This document shows, piece by piece, positions 1-11,770 of a DNA stretch of 64,000 nt; within the stretch, counting starts at the first letter, position 1; each line of letters opens with the position of its first letter. The position numbers were made by a program, and so were the translations under genes. Source of the DNA: Ligula intestinalis (taxonomy: Eukaryota; Platyhelminthes; Cestoda; Diphyllobothriidea; Diphyllobothriidae); NCBI GenBank assembly GCA_036362985.1, contig JAYGXS010000001.1, positions 15,117,837-15,181,836 of the forward strand. Reading direction: 5' to 3'. Under the pieces are notes generated by a model. That model was not told where the DNA came from, made no database searches, and was given only the letters and a program-made list of their open reading frames with translations.

Positions 1-111
1 CATATACAAATAGCTCCATACCCGTCAGTACTTATTCTCCAAATAACAGTGGCCTACAGTTTGCCTATCCATATCCAATTTTTTTATGAATAACGATAGC
101 CATAGACGTCA

Positions 112-666
112 GTGCTTAATTCCAGGTCTGTTATAAATAAAATAGCTCAACTTCGAGCTATCGCTTTCGAGATGATGCCCGATTTTATATGCATAACTGA
201 ATCTTGGACCCATCCAATCATTTCTGACTCCTCCCTTATCATAGACGAGTATGATATCTATCGTCATGATCGCATAAATAAGCGTGGTGGTGGTTGTCTT
301 CTCTATATTAGAACGTCATTTAGGCACTTTCCGTTTTATTTAAATAGGACGTCCTTCTCTGGAAATTACTGTTTCGCTTCCATTATCCTGTCGCTCCGGC
401 ACAAGGCGGTTATCAGATGTGTATATAATCCTCCTAACTCTTCATCTGAAGAAGACGCAAATCTGTGTGAGATATTCAAATTTATTTCAGAATCCACTTT
501 TAAAGCTAAAATTACAGCTGGAAATTTTAATTTTCCTGAAATCGACTGGATTTTAAACTATTTTCCACCTAGATTTCAGCCTTTCCTAGATACCATTAAT
601 TTTTCTAACTGGTCTCAACTGGTTCGTTCCCCAACAAAACAGAATCAGATCCTATGTTTGATCTAG
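112..666 (+). pseudogene. LINE-A endonuclease domain fragment
   Basis: An open stretch of 184 codons resembles the apurinic-type endonuclease of jockey/CR1-class LINEs. Visible motifs are PDFICITESW (the catalytic Glu region), the glycine run RGGGCLLYIR, VYNPPNS, and AGNFNFPEIDW, which corresponds to the usual GDFN motif with the D replaced by N. In the family this domain nicks target DNA to start reverse transcription. The domain ends abruptly at about 660 and the next codons belong to the palm of the RT, so roughly 1 kb between the endonuclease and RT motif A is missing. The copy is therefore dead. The same family recurs in reverse at 14216-16846. Confidence 0.8.
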
Positions 667-669
667 ATC

Positions 670-1820
670 CTAGATCTGAGCAAAGCCTTTGACAAGGTAC
701 CGCACAGACAGCTTCTGGTAAAATTGGAAGCCATCGGCATCCTTCCCCCTCACCTCGACTTCATCGGTTCCTACTTGTCTAACCGCAGCCAGAAGGTCTT
801 AGTAGGTTATAATTACTCCACTCCTCAGCTGATCACGAGTGGCGTTTTTCAAGGCACGGTAGTAGGTCCTTTACTCTTCATTCTATATATAAATGAAATG
901 TCGACTGTTCTAAAAAAATCACACAATCTCATTTATGCAGACGACCTCAAATGCATAGACTCGTTTTCTAAGGACACGGCAAGTATATGCGTTGATAAAA
1001 TAAATGCGGACCCACTTACACTCTCACGTTGGAGTGCTACCTGGCAGATGGAATTCTCTCCATCCAAGTGTAGTTTCATGTGTTTTGGTCCCGCCAAGCT
1101 TCCAATTCCCCTAGTCTTTCAAAATACTGCACTTTTAGAACGATCCACCATAAAAGACTTAGGTGTAACTACACAAATAAATTATCTTTGTCGCCTCATG
1201 CTGATCGAATATCTGCGAAGGCTGCACAGATAAGTGGTTTTATATCACATAATTTCTCCCTGCTGGAAATAAGGTTAAAACTTTATCGCATGTATGTTCT
1301 ACCCATCCTAAAATACTGATGTCCCTTCTTAAGTCTAATGAATTCTTCTGACCGTGGTAAGGTTGGAAATGTACAGCGGGTGTTTACTCGAAAAATATTC
1401 GGTCTTCCTCGATCCACTATTGCTTATCCGGAGAAATGTTCGTTAGTGAACATGACATTTCTTTGGGCCAGAAGAATTGAAGCAGGCATTTGCGTCCCTT
1501 TTCGCGTTAAGTCTACCCCTAACCTCACACGAATCGACGCTCTTATTCCCGCAGATAGACCGTATGCCACTTGTGATTGCTCCAGGATTATTGAACCCAT
1601 CTTTAGCTCCACATCGAACCATTCTCGCTTCTTCGCCTCCAAATATGCCTTCCTCTGGAATAACATTCCCCTCGAAATTAGGCTGTAATCTAACTTAGCA
1701 GTTTTTAAAGTCAAATTACGTAAACACTTAACTTCGGAAGATATAAAGTCCTTGTTATCCGTCTCCTTCCTAAACGCAAAACTTTTGGACTTTGAAAAAG
1801 GTCTTTAAGTCACTTTTTAG
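670..1820 (+). pseudogene. LINE-A reverse transcriptase (C-terminal half) and 3' end
   Basis: Picks up at LSKAFDKVPHR (RT motif A). It continues through the palm with SGVFQGTVVGPLLF and the active-site box YADD at 934-945, then thumb and C-terminal sequence such as RMYVLPILKY and FFASKYAFLWNNIPLEIRL near 1690. A frameshift near 1170 moves the reading into another phase, and a stop follows the LPILKY motif at about 1318. The tail after 1690 matches the C-terminus of the second LINE-A copy (VKLRKHLT..EDIKS). No poly(A) or simple-repeat tail is clear before 1820. It is a remnant of a jockey/CR1-like LINE. Confidence 0.8.
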
Positions 1821-2009
1821 TCACTTTATTAAGGGAAGAAGGCTTTCGCCCTTGAGCTCCCTATTCATAACCAAAATCGCATAATAGGTCCACCGTAACA
1901 ATAGTACATAATACAAATGTACAAATGTAGGCTTAACATCAGCGATAAGTGTGAGCCAGTTGCAAGGTGCTGCTACTGACACTTTGTTCATTATATCTGC
2001 CACAGTTTC

Positions 2010-5000
2010 TCAGCAAATGAGAATCAAGTTTGTGTTTAAAAATGTCAACAGTATCTGAGAGGACCACATCTTCCGGGAGTCCGTTCCACGCTCCAATGAC
2101 CCTCTGCGAGACGGCGTTTCGTCGAACTCGAAACGGGCCGGTTTCCTCTGTAGTTTAAAAGGATGACCTCGCAGATGGTCAGTCCGAGCCAATTCGAAAA
2201 AATCATCAAATTCTAGGGCGCAGTCGTGGCCTCTAACAATACGGTAGGTTTTTATGAGGTCCCCGCGGAGTTGCCTATAATTGAGAGGGAAAAGATCAAG
2301 TTCGGTCAGTCTGTCTTCATAAGGCAGATGACCAAGATTCTTGACCATCTTCGTAGTCCTCGCCTGCACTCGTTCCAGGTGCAGGTAATCCTTCTTAAAC
2401 CACGGACGCCAGGCCTGGACAGCATACTCCAAGTGGGACCGAACAAACGCTCGGTAGGTTTTCCTGAAGAGCTTCTTGTCAATGTTTACGAATCCCCGCC
2501 TTATCGGAAACAGCACCTGTGTCGCGCGTTTAGCTGCCTTTACACACCGAGTAGATGGTTTGAGTGAGGAATTTATTACAACACCGAGATCCTTTTGTTC
2601 GTTCACATTTGAAAGCGGGTGCCCATCGAGGAGGTATTGGAAGGAATCGTTCTCCTCATCAGTCCTTCTAGTACGGAGTCTTAAAAACACACACTTACTA
2701 ATGCTGAAGTTTAAAAGCCAACGAGCAGACCAGTAGCTAAGTCGATTAAGACTCTCTTGAAGCGCTTTCCTATCGGCGTCAGACCTTATGGCTCTCCAGA
2801 GTTTGACGTCGTCGGCAAAAATGATAGCACTGCAACCCAGGTCGTTGACACAGTCGTTGATATAGATAAGGAAGAGCAGTGGCCCTAAGACAGAGCCTTG
2901 GGGGACGCCACTCAGAAAAGATGAAGGGCTTGACTTTGAGTCACCGATGCACACAGTTTGCGATCACCCTGTGAGAAAATCTCTGATCCATGCCAGCAGG
3001 TTTCCTCTTATGCCAATTGCTGACAATTTATACATTAGACGCTTATGTGGGACGCTGTCGAATGCCTTCTTGAAGTCCGTATAGATGATGTCAACCTCAC
3101 CATCTTCATCTAGTGCGCGAGTCCACTGCTCAGTGGAGAGTAGAAGGCTGGAAAGGCAAGAATGGTTCTTTCTGAAGCCCTGTTGGAGCCCTGACAGTAG
3201 ATTGTTCTCCTCCAAGAACTCCATTGTCGTCTTCTTAATTATCGTTTCCATCACCTTACAGCAAATACAAGTTAGGCTGACGGGCCGGTAATTGTTAACC
3301 TTCGTTCGGGCTCCGTCCTTGTATATTGGGTAAATATTTGCCATTTTCCATTCAGATGGCAGTTTTCCTAGTTCAAATGAAGAACTAAAGATATGTGCTA
3401 GGGGCTCTGAGAGTTCGCTTGCCAATTCTTTCAAGAACTTGGCTGGTATATTGTCTGGACCGGATGACTTTGCTTCTTTGAGGCTGTGCAGCTCCCTCTC
3501 AACTACAGATGTTGTAAATAGTAGAGAATGAAGTGTCGGACCGGCGTTTGCAACAGCACTGTTGGCATTATCAAAATGAAGCCCGGTTTCCCAAGTGAAT
3601 ACCGAGGCAAAGAACCGGCTTCAGTACTCGGCTTTCTCGTCATTCTTAACGACTTCTCCGCCATCATCATTCTTAAGTACTGCCACAGGATCCTTGTTTT
3701 TCAATCTACTGTTAATATAGCGGAATAGAATTTTGGGCTTTTCTTCGGCCTGTTGGAGGATTCTTGATTCATAGTTTTTCCTGGCCTGGCGAATTGATTT
3801 TTTTACTGCATTTCTTTGGCATCGGAATTCCTCGAGGTGTACTGGCGACCCAGTTTTCCTGAATAACTTCCATTTCCTATTCTTCTTCTTCAGTTGCCTG
3901 TTAAGGTCTCTCGTCAACCAGGCAGGACTTCCATTCGTCTTGTGTACCTTGACCGGACAAAAGCGCTTAAGCAGATCTAATGCAACCCTCTTGAGTGATC
4001 TACAATCCTTCTCCGGATCCCCCTTGAGTAAGAAGCCCCAATTCACGGTCAATAGTGCATTCTTCATTGAATTGAAATCTGCATTCCATATGTTTGGCTG
4101 GTCCTCCGTTTTCCTCAGCCGTTGAGTATGGAGTGAGTAATCCCACATAAGCGTCGTATGATCACTCTTACCGAGCGGAGCACTTGAATGAACTTCATCT
4201 ATGTAGGACGAATCATTCGTGAAAATGAGATCCAAACAAGTAGCCCGCTGGTTTTCTCGAAATCTGGTTATGCCCTTAACGTTCTGAACTAGAGATAGGT
4301 CAAGCGTGAGATCCATTTATTTGGAACTAAAGGAAGTTGACGCCGCCTCAACTGTCAGGTTGTTCCATTCAATTGCAGGGGCGTTGAAGTCATTAACGAT
4401 GAGAACCTCCTGGTGGCTAGCAGCTTCTTTCACCAGACCAAGGAGTGAGTCGTCGGCTCCGCTCAGAATGTTTGGTGGCCGGTAAACGGCCAGGAATTCA
4501 AGGTTCTGTGAATTCGCCTTCTTGATCTTTAACCAGATGAACTCATCCTCCAGGGCTACAGTGTGTTCTCTTTCTACAACAGAGATTTCAGTTCTGACAT
4601 ACACGACAACCCCACCTCCTTGTCGGTTTTGGCGGTCTTTGTGGAAAACGTGGTATGCTGGAATCGAAATCTCTGAATCTGCAATTTCTGCTTTTAGCCA
4701 TGTTTCCGGTATGGCAACTACATCAGGTTTCAGCTCCGAAAGTACTGCCTTGAGTTCATCAATTTTTGAGGGAAGACTTTGGGCATTAGTGTAAAGAAAG
4801 CTCAATTTAGACTTATTCACCACTTTATGCAGGCGGTTGCCTCTTGCCTGAGATTGCATGCAGGGGGCTGTCGGTGCTAATTGAGACGGACTGTTTTCTA
4901 TCCCGACTAGGCTGTTAGTGTTATCAGCTTTCTCCAGAGGAGTGACCTCGGGACATGGACGATCTCCGCGTTCAGAATTCGAAGATTGCTCTCGCCGAGT

Positions 5001-5039
5001 TCGCATCGCCTGTGGAGTTCTACTTTTAGCAATCTCCAT
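2010..5039 (-). pseudogene. LINE-B ORF2: endonuclease plus reverse transcriptase
   Basis: About 1,009 codons in a single frame with three premature stops, at 4317-4319, 3621-3623 and 2964-2966. The endonuclease (about 4830-4317) shows FLYTNAQSLPSK, KPDVVAIPETWL, RQGGGVVVYVR, AVYRPPN and IVNDFNAPAIEW (GDFN altered to NDFN). A linker holds CLDLIFTND and GKSDHTTLMWDY. RT motifs follow in order: SSGPDNIPAKFLKEL, WKMANIYPIYKDG, NNYRPVSLTCICCKVMETI, QQGFRKNHSC, TDFKKAFDSVPH, SGVPQGSVLGPLLF and FADD at about 2808-2819, then EQKDLGVVI and the C-terminal LEYAVQAW and DHLRGHPFKLQRKP. CR1/jockey assignment is from general family knowledge. With only three stops and no frameshift it is one of the best-preserved elements here. 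Confidence 0.8.
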
Positions 5040-5914
5040 TTCTCCCGCTCCGCGGGGGAAAAATCCCGCTGAAAAAAAACCATCGGGTGTGAGTATCTAA
5101 GTATTGGTTTCCTGCTTAACAATAGCTGGACCTCAGCCTCACTCTTCAGAACAACCTTCAACGGTCTTGGTTGGCGTTGCTCATCTGTTGAGTCTGTTAA
5201 ACGGCCCATTCAAAATGCCTTTAGAACTTCGACTTTTTCCTCACCCTTTAGGAGGAATTTCAGATATTCTTTAAATAACTTCCTGTCCTCTTCTTATCTT
5301 GATTTCGGGGTATCGGAAGTACATTCTGTCATGCCTTTTATGACTATGCAGTTTATACGAGTGGTACTCACCTTCCGACTGTCCTCCCATTCTGCTTCTC
5401 TAGGGTTTGTTAGGACATATTCGCTTCGAGGTTCAGCGCTCCTGTTCGTTTTGGCCTGCGAAGGTGCCCTTTTTGTTTGGCTCGTGCTCAATCTCGGCCT
5501 ACTTATATTAGCACTTGGGCTTGGTCGGCCTTTTTTGGGAGCCCGAGAGCGCTTCTTCGTTCTCTTGGAAGTCAGTGGGTTGACCGTTTCCCCTGTCCAT
5601 GGCAGACTACTAACTCCGTCAAGCACCCTGGCTGCCGGATCATTTTTGTGCTAAGACACTTCGGCGAGGGATTTTGTTTCTCCGTACGTTAGGTTTCCTC
5701 ACTCAAGTTCACGCATCGCCGGTTTCTCCTCACGAGGGAGAAATAGAGAAAACATTTTCAGCTCCTCCATCTCCACTCTAAGACTATTAACTAACTTCTC
5801 AAGGCTTGAAGATTTGTTCAAAAGCGTAAAATATGATACGGAGGCTTCATCTTCATGAGTTACATCCCTTAAACTTTTACGACTTTTAGTTCGCTTGGCA
5901 GGAGGAGATTTCAA
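4907..5914 (-). pseudogene. LINE-B ORF1 (RNA-binding protein-like)
   Basis: Single-frame reading of about 335 codons with two in-frame stops (5699-5701 and 5294-5296). The N-terminal piece (5914-5699) has a short heptad-like stretch around SSSLEKLVNSLRVEMEEL that could form a coiled coil. The middle is basic and Ser/Lys/Arg rich (KRTKKRSRAPKKGRPSPS). The C-terminal piece (5209-4907) has RPRPLKVVLKSEAEV and FFQRDFSPAEREKWRLLKVEL, the pattern of the C-terminal domain of LINE ORF1 proteins, which act as nucleic-acid chaperones. It overlaps the open part of ORF2 by about 130 nt. Confidence 0.6.
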
Positions 5915-5984
5915 AGAATTTCTAGATCGAGCTTCCGTAGTTAGTAAGGAAATTTGGAAACCATCGGATTGTCCTGTGATTGCG

Positions 5985-6050
5985 AAGTGAGGTAAACGTT
6001 CGACTTCTACGCGGGGGATTCAGGGTTCGAATCCGGGCGGTGACGTGACT
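5985..6050 (+). repeat. tRNA-like sequence, possible SINE head
   Basis: Contains a good pol III B-box (GGTTCGAATCC at about 6031) and an A-box-like AAGTGAGGTAAACG about 45 nt upstream, which is tRNA spacing. The acceptor arms pair poorly, so a functional tRNA is unlikely. A tRNA-derived SINE head is the simplest reading. Confidence 0.35.
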
Positions 6051-6427
6051 ATTTTCCTTGTTGCGATGATGTCGGGATTTCGAATGCAGGTACTGGCGAA
6101 CATTCCTTCCCGTCTTCCAAAGCTGTATCGCACATAGTTTCAATTTTTTCTGTCACAATCTTTTCACAACAGACCGTTAATGAATCAAATAATAAAGTGG
6201 ATTACTTTTTGACTGTTAATAACCGATTTTGATTGCTGTCATCCTGTGTCTTCGTGGAGGAGTTGATTAGACGCTCAACTTGGTGTTCATAAATTGAGTC
6301 TACTGAACTCGAGAGACTTTTAGCCCTTTTAGCGGGGGGTGATTTCATCACATCAATCTTGCGACTTCTGCCCTATAAATTACGACTAGGGGTTTTAAAC
6401 CAAATTAAATTAGAGTCAGCAGTCGAT

Positions 6428-6500
6428 GCTGGTGGTGTAGTGGTAACGACTGATACCGACGAACGATGCGTTTTGGGTTCGAGTCCCTCTCGCACCGTAA
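6428..6500 (+). repeat. tRNA-like sequence, possible SINE head or degraded tRNA gene
   Basis: A-box-like GGTGTAGTGGTAACGAC and B-box GGTTCGAGTCC lie at tRNA-like distance, ending in TCGCACC. Only four or five of seven acceptor pairs form and the T-stem pairs at three positions, so this is probably a degraded tRNA or SINE promoter rather than a working tRNA gene. Confidence 0.4.
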
Positions 6501-6839
6501 CTTTTACAAGCTGATCTACACGTTCATTTTTGTCTCCCATAATAGATCAGACTGACGATAAATGATATTCAAGCTCTGTGCAATATGTATTAAGCGTTCA
6601 ACTGTATGAAAAAGGTTATTGAAACGACTCAGCCGTTTGTAGAGAGCTGGAATCCGGAAGAATTATTGACAGAAGGCAGTGACGGAGATGATGCTCGTTT
6701 TGCTAATGTCCTGTCGTGTCTTCTGAGGGTGGAGTTATTGCGAAAGTGAATCCAATAGCTAACAACGAAAGTCCGGCAGAGGGCTAGGTGAACCGAAATC
6801 CCGAAAAAAATATTTCCCACGAAGGACGAGAAATTGAAA

Positions 6840-7553
6840 CCGCAATTTGAGGTGGTTATATTTATATTACATTGTTTTCCACATATATATATATATTTCT
6901 TCCTCTATAGAATGCTATTTGCAACGATGTTTCGTCCCCGTCTCTGTATAGTCATAATAAATGTTCTCCTTTCTGCGTTTTACAACCCTGACAATGGGCT
7001 TCATGGTCTCTAATCGTGCTCACAGCGGTTCTGCTATTTTCGCCAGCTCGTCGCTGGACTCCGCAGTCCACAAGGTCGCATCTCCGTCGTTTCGGTGATG
7101 ATCACGTGACCTCTGCCGTTCCTTTATCTTGTCGACCCTGTTGTCCACGATGGCCTCCTCCGGTCTCACCTCCCTGATGGTTAATCATGAAGCGAGTTGG
7201 GCGGTGTTACAGTGGTGAACGACAGCCTCTGCTGCTATATGATTTCTCCAATTGACAAGAAGCATTTCCAAACCTCATACGTTCTTACCAACAGTCCTGT
7301 CTCATTGTACTATCAACCAGCTCCCTTATTTTTGTTGAAACAGTTTTTCTCCTACGTTTTGTTTTATTAAGCGGTGGTTCGCTGAAATCTGCCCCAGCTT
7401 TAATGGAAGGAGTTTCTTTCCCTGCTTCCTCCTTAGTTCACCAAGCGTTTTCAGAGAGTGTTGACTACTATTTTAAAATGACGATATGTTGGTGGGTATG
7501 AATTTTATCTGCCAACAGTACTAAGCGCTCCAGCTGCTGGCTATGGGTTGTTC
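6840..7553 (+). repeat. LINE-A 3' UTR copy (5' part), split by LINE-C
   Basis: The reverse complement of 14360-14830 matches this stretch closely (for example TTTCGTCC, ACAACCCTGAC, GCCAGCTCGTCGCT, GTCTCACCTCCCTGATG). Since 14360-14830 lies directly downstream of the RT C-terminus of the minus-strand LINE-A copy, this is the 3' UTR of the LINE-A family. It is interrupted at 7553 by LINE-C and resumes at 10571. Confidence 0.7.
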
Positions 7554-10500
7554 TCAAAAACAAATACTCCTTACTTGTCGGCTGTGTTTATTGCCCACCG
7601 AATGCCAATGCGGACTACGATCTTCGTCTCTCACAGGCATTTCATGCCGCAGCTGACTTGAATCTTAAGCATTGCTTGATTGCAGGTGATTTTAACATTC
7701 CTGACATGCAATGGTTTCCACCATCCGGTCCTTCAAAGTTTGAGAACTTACTTGAGGCAGTAGATATCGGCATGTGGGATCAGGTAGTCGATTTTCCCGT
7801 CGAGGAGCAAACATACTCGCCCTAATTTTTTGTAGGGGATGCGAACCACTTTCAGTGTCATCCTTAGACGCACTTGGGAGTTCAGACCATCTTACAGTTG
7901 TTAGTGAACTAGAACTGGAGGCAGATGAAATATTTTCCCAAAAGTATAGTCTTTATCATGACTTCCGATCAGCAAACACGGTGGACCTACTAACACATCT
8001 AAATGCTCTCGACTGGTCTGAATTTTTCCAATGTTTGGATGTAAATGTTTGTACCGATGCACTGTACAAAGTGCTGGATCCACTTATCCCCCACTTTGTC
8101 CCCCACTTTGTCCCCCATAAGAAAGTAATACATGTCAAGGATGAAGTGTATCTTCCTCTGTCTTTCCGTCGTAGGCTGCGTAAATTCTTTTGTCGTTTGC
8201 ATCGGCAGAACGAGACTTCCGTTCTGCCCTTGATCACATTAATCTTTGAGCAGGCTAAGAAGCTCTCCGAAGAAAAGCAGATAGCCGATGAGGCTCACTT
8301 CGCTGAAAATCCTTCCCTTAATGTTGCGAAACTCTTTTCGCGTACAGTAAAAGCGCAGAGGAAAACGCAACACCCCATACTTCAAGACGCCTTAGGAAAC
8401 ACCCTAGCTGATGCTAATTTGACCGACGATAGCTTCAATGCGTTCCTATCCAAAACGTTTAGTGAAAGCTCGTTCACTTCACCTCCGGCTATCCGGGCTT
8501 GGACGGGTCCCGTACTCGAAACCATAAGTTGTACCCTCTGGGATGTGACTGTAGCCATTCATCGTTATCGTCAATCTTATAGTCCAGGACCAGATGGCGT
8601 CCCAGTTAGCCTTCTAAAAGCTGAAGCGAATGATATCTTTTCGTCTATTCTTTGTAAGGCATTTAATCTTTCTCTTGAGAGCGAAACCTTTCCTTCGTTG
8701 TGGAAGGAATCGCACATAATGCCTTTTCGCAAGCATGGTCGATCGACGTCATTCGACAACTTTAGGCAAATAAATACACTTCCCGCAGCCATTGAAGATC
8801 TTGGAGACCTTGATCAAAGAAAAGATGATGCGTCACTTGACAGAAAAAAACCTGCTCAGTACAGCTCAACATGGCTTTATCGAGAAACGATCTTGTAACA
8901 CCTGCCAGCTCTCTTTCTTTGATTATGTGCTGCAATATAGAGACAGTGGTTTCGCAATTTATAGCGTCTATTTTGATTTTACTAAGGCCTTTGATCGGGT
9001 CCACCATAATCTCCTCCTTCTAAAACTGGCCTCCTACGGCATATGTAGCAAGCCTCTGAACTTCATTTCTTCCTATTTGGATGCTCGCACACAACGAGTA
9101 AAGGTTTCCAATGTTATCTCCAACCCCACGCATGTGACGAGTGGAGTTATACAGGGTAGCGTTCTGGGTCCGCTCCTATTTTGCCTGTTTGTCAACGACG
9201 TTTCAGATTGTTTTCAGTATGGCAGACCCTTCATGTACGCTGATGATTTAAAAGTCGCTTATCGATATAAACTGGCAGATCGTATCATCGTGCTCGAGCT
9301 GATAAAAAAAGGATCTTCAGGCCTTCGCCCAGTGGTGTTGCACATGGCGCCTCACCCTTTCATGGCAAAAATGTTCCGTTATGGTTTTTGGCGACGATCA
9401 TCAACCGGAATTAAGCATTGACGGCCACGAACTAAATGTACCAGGAGTTATCAAGGATTTGGGCATATCCTATTCTAATAGTCTCAATCTGTCAGAGCAC
9501 TGTGCCCTGATAGTCTCGAAAGCACGCCGAACCCCCGGATTTATCCTTCGAAATATTAAGACTCTCAAGGTTAGAACTAGCCTTTATAATATGTACGTGA
9601 GACCTAGTCTTGAATACTGCTCGCCCCTATTCTGTCTTCTGCGCACTAGTTAACGGAATAAAATAGCATCGGTGCAGCACTTCTTCACTAGAAGAGTTTT
9701 CACTACAGAACACCGTAACTTAGCCTACCAACAAAGGCGCGGACTTTTAAAGCTGGATCCCCTGTGGCTTCGTAGATTGCAGAAGGGTCTATTTTTACTG
9801 TTTAAACTTTTGAATGGTCAAACCTTTAATCCCCTTGTTACAATAAGGCAGCTTGAGCACTCTTGACGCGTCAGTCATCGAGACGTATTTTTATTTCTTC
9901 CTATGGCACGTACAGTTAAGTACCGGTAATTATTTTCAGTAAACGCCATATCAATCTGGAATAAGCTGCCCAAAAGTATTAAAACACAGCAAAGCTACCC
10001 TATGTTTAAGAGAGCTAGAACTAGTTTTCTACATTCAGGACAACTTTCACGAATTTTGTGTGCTGACTCGGTGGAATCTCTCTTTCACTCTGATGGCGTT
10101 CGTGGACTTTGAACCCCGCCAGGCTTCATGCTGAAGATAATGCTGCTGAAGCAGCAGCCCGCAGTCTGCTAGCCCTCCAGCCGATAGCGCGCAACTTTTG
10201 CCGACAACCATTGAAGGAAGACTGAGAACACTGTGTTCTTGTGCCAAACCTCTCCGTCTCAAACTAATGTTCTTAAACGATCTGCAACATTTCTCCTGCT
10301 GATGTGTCAACTCAGCTTACAACTGTCCATTTATTCCGTTTGTATGATACCTTTGAAGGCAGGCTTTTTTCACTTGAAACAAACTCCCTATGTCGCCCAG
10401 TATTGACAAAACACAAAACCTGAAACAAAACTAATACTGGCTGCAACATAAGGAGTTTGTTTTAGGTTTTTTCTGGTCTTCAAGGTGTTGGAAGGTGCCT

Positions 10501-10570
10501 AAGAGGTACATTACCAACTCTTTACAATTGCCTGTAAACTGGCATAACAAAAACATTATTATTATTATGT
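7554..10570 (+). mobile_element. LINE-C, 5'-truncated insertion with target duplication
   Basis: A 3-kb LINE begins inside its endonuclease domain at about 7554 and ends in an (ATT)n tail at 10554-10568. It is flanked by the 8-bp direct repeat GGTTGTTC at 7546-7553 and 10571-10578, with the host repeat (LINE-A 3' UTR) resuming on the far side. This is the standard signature of target-primed reverse transcription with 5' truncation. The 3' UTR (9870-10550) has no further recognisable coding. Confidence 0.75.
7560..9870 (+). pseudogene. LINE-C endonuclease (partial) and reverse transcriptase
   Basis: The endonuclease part (to about 7840) shows GCVYCPPNANADYD and LIAGDFNIPDMQW. The next long reading (7830-8790) contains LGSSDHLTVVSE and the RT fingers YSPGPDGVPVSLLKAEAN. 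A frameshift near 8790 leads to a second frame (to about 9290) with STAQHGFIEKRSC, YFDFTKAFDRVHH, SGVIQGSVLGPLLF and YADD (about 9238-9249). Another frame change near 9300-9400 precedes IKDLGISYSNSLNLSEHC and RPSLEYCSPLFC. A 15-bp in-frame tandem duplication near 8088-8118 produces the repeated residues HFVPHFVPH. The copy is non-functional. Confidence 0.8.
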
Positions 10571-10670
10571 GGTTGTTCACGGAGAGCAGCATTTATCAAA
10601 TTGGTATTTATTTTTCCACAGCCCTAAGTTTGCAATGACGAGGCCATTAAATATAAAAAAATTTATTTTT
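10571..10670 (+). repeat. LINE-A 3' UTR copy (3' part)
   Basis: Continues the LINE-A 3' UTR interrupted at 7553. It matches the reverse complement of about 14230-14345 (CAGCATTTATCAA, TTTTTCCACAGC, GCAATGACGAGGCC) and ends in an A/T-rich tail where LINE-D begins in the opposite orientation. Confidence 0.65.
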
Positions 10671-10671
10671 T

Positions 10672-11145
10672 TATTTATGTAAAGCAAACAATGTTATTCT
10701 TACAGTTAATGTGCAGTTGGTGGAGGACATATGATACAATGACAGAATTTCGAGTGAATTTTCGCGGAAAAGAATAAAAACATTCTGGAGGCACAACAAT
10801 TGTTGAAAATGGTGGCAGTAGGAAATCGTGCTGTAAATTTCGCCTATTGTCAAATAGAATGACATCGAGTCTTCTTTTAAACTTCGCAGTTGTGTCAGCG
10901 GAAACTGCCTCGCTTGGAAGCAAGTTCCAAGGTTGGAACACGCGTTGACTTAAGAAATATTTTCGGAGGTCTAATCGAGTGCTTTCGTTTGCGACCTTGT
11001 AAGGGTGGCCACTTAGGTGAGTGGTGGTGGCAATTTCGAAGAAATCCTCCCATCTCAGAGCGGAACATGGCATTCATCTATTGTCAGGATATTTTTCCGT
11101 TTACGGAGACGTGCGCAGCTTCTTCAGTTGGTTATACGTCCTACT
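10672..11145 (-). pseudogene. LINE-D 3'-terminal fragment (CR1-like C-terminus)
   Basis: A reading of about 130 codons matches the C-terminus of CR1-like RT proteins: FFEIATTTHLSGHPYKV, then a variable stretch, FQPWNLLPSEAV and AKFKRRLDVILFD. The equivalent in LINE-B is FFELARTDHLRGHPFKL. It is a strongly 5'-truncated insertion. I cannot recognise the sequence between 11150 and the Tigger left end at 11617. Confidence 0.65.
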
Positions 11146-11616
11146 GAAGAAAATGACCAGTTTAATCTGCTAATGGGAATGCATGTCGACCACAAAATAC
11201 ATGGGATCTCTGTTGCTAAAAATGCCCTGTCCTGCCGTGAAACAATCATTTCTCTCAGTAAACGACAATAACATTTACTGCATGTTATTTTACAATGAAA
11301 TATTTTGTGGCGTATATCCTCATGATGAGGTAATCTATGCCGCGGTTATTGTAGGTTTTAAGCAAAAAAATCGAATGCGCTCTACACTTCGAAATAATTG
11401 CAGACGTCTGCTTTCTGGTTCGAGAACGACGGACAGCATGCTTGAAGAATTTAAGAATGGATTTCGGCGTAAATTGGGTGAGTAAGTACTGGTTCCTCGT
11501 ATGGGTGCCTCCAGAGCGGATACAATAATAAAATAGTTCTTCAAACTTTTCAGCACCCAAATTTTATCCATTTTCTAAGTTTGCTTGTTGCGCGCGCTTA
11601 AAAATTAACGGAGATA

Positions 11617-11700
11617 CAGTGGAGTCCGGTTAATGTGGACACCTCCGTTCCAGGCCAACTGTCCATATTAACCGGTTGTCCACATTTAGCGAACTGACCC
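11617..11700 (+). repeat. Tigger left TIR and subterminal repeats
   Basis: Starts CAGTGGAGTCCGG after TA (11615-11616). Inner motifs GGCCAACTGTCCATATTAACC and GTTGTCCACATTTAGC are mirrored at 13728-13847. Confidence 0.9.
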
Positions 11701-11770
11701 CAAACCAGTCGTTTCTACGTATAAAAAACAAAATTTTGCATCTGAATGAAGTTTTATTGAAAGAACATGG

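Larger units (their letters stand above)
2010..5914 (-). mobile_element. LINE-B, nearly full-length two-ORF CR1-like retrotransposon
   Basis: Reading leftward, an ORF1 region (about 5914-4907) is followed by an overlapping ORF2 region (5039-2010) carrying endonuclease, linker, RT and C-terminal domains. Each ORF stays in one reading frame throughout and is broken only by a few stop codons, which points to a fairly recent copy. Neither end is marked by an obvious target duplication. The sequence from 1821 to 2009 is probably its 3' UTR or flank. Confidence 0.75.

Noticed and set aside
6428..6500. Functional tRNA gene
   Set aside because: A and B boxes are good but acceptor and T stems pair badly; kept only as a tRNA-like repeat.
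11183..11560. Overlapping open readings of about 90-100 codons on both strands
   Set aside because: No recognisable domain, A/T-rich, between a LINE tail and the Tigger end; not supported as genes.
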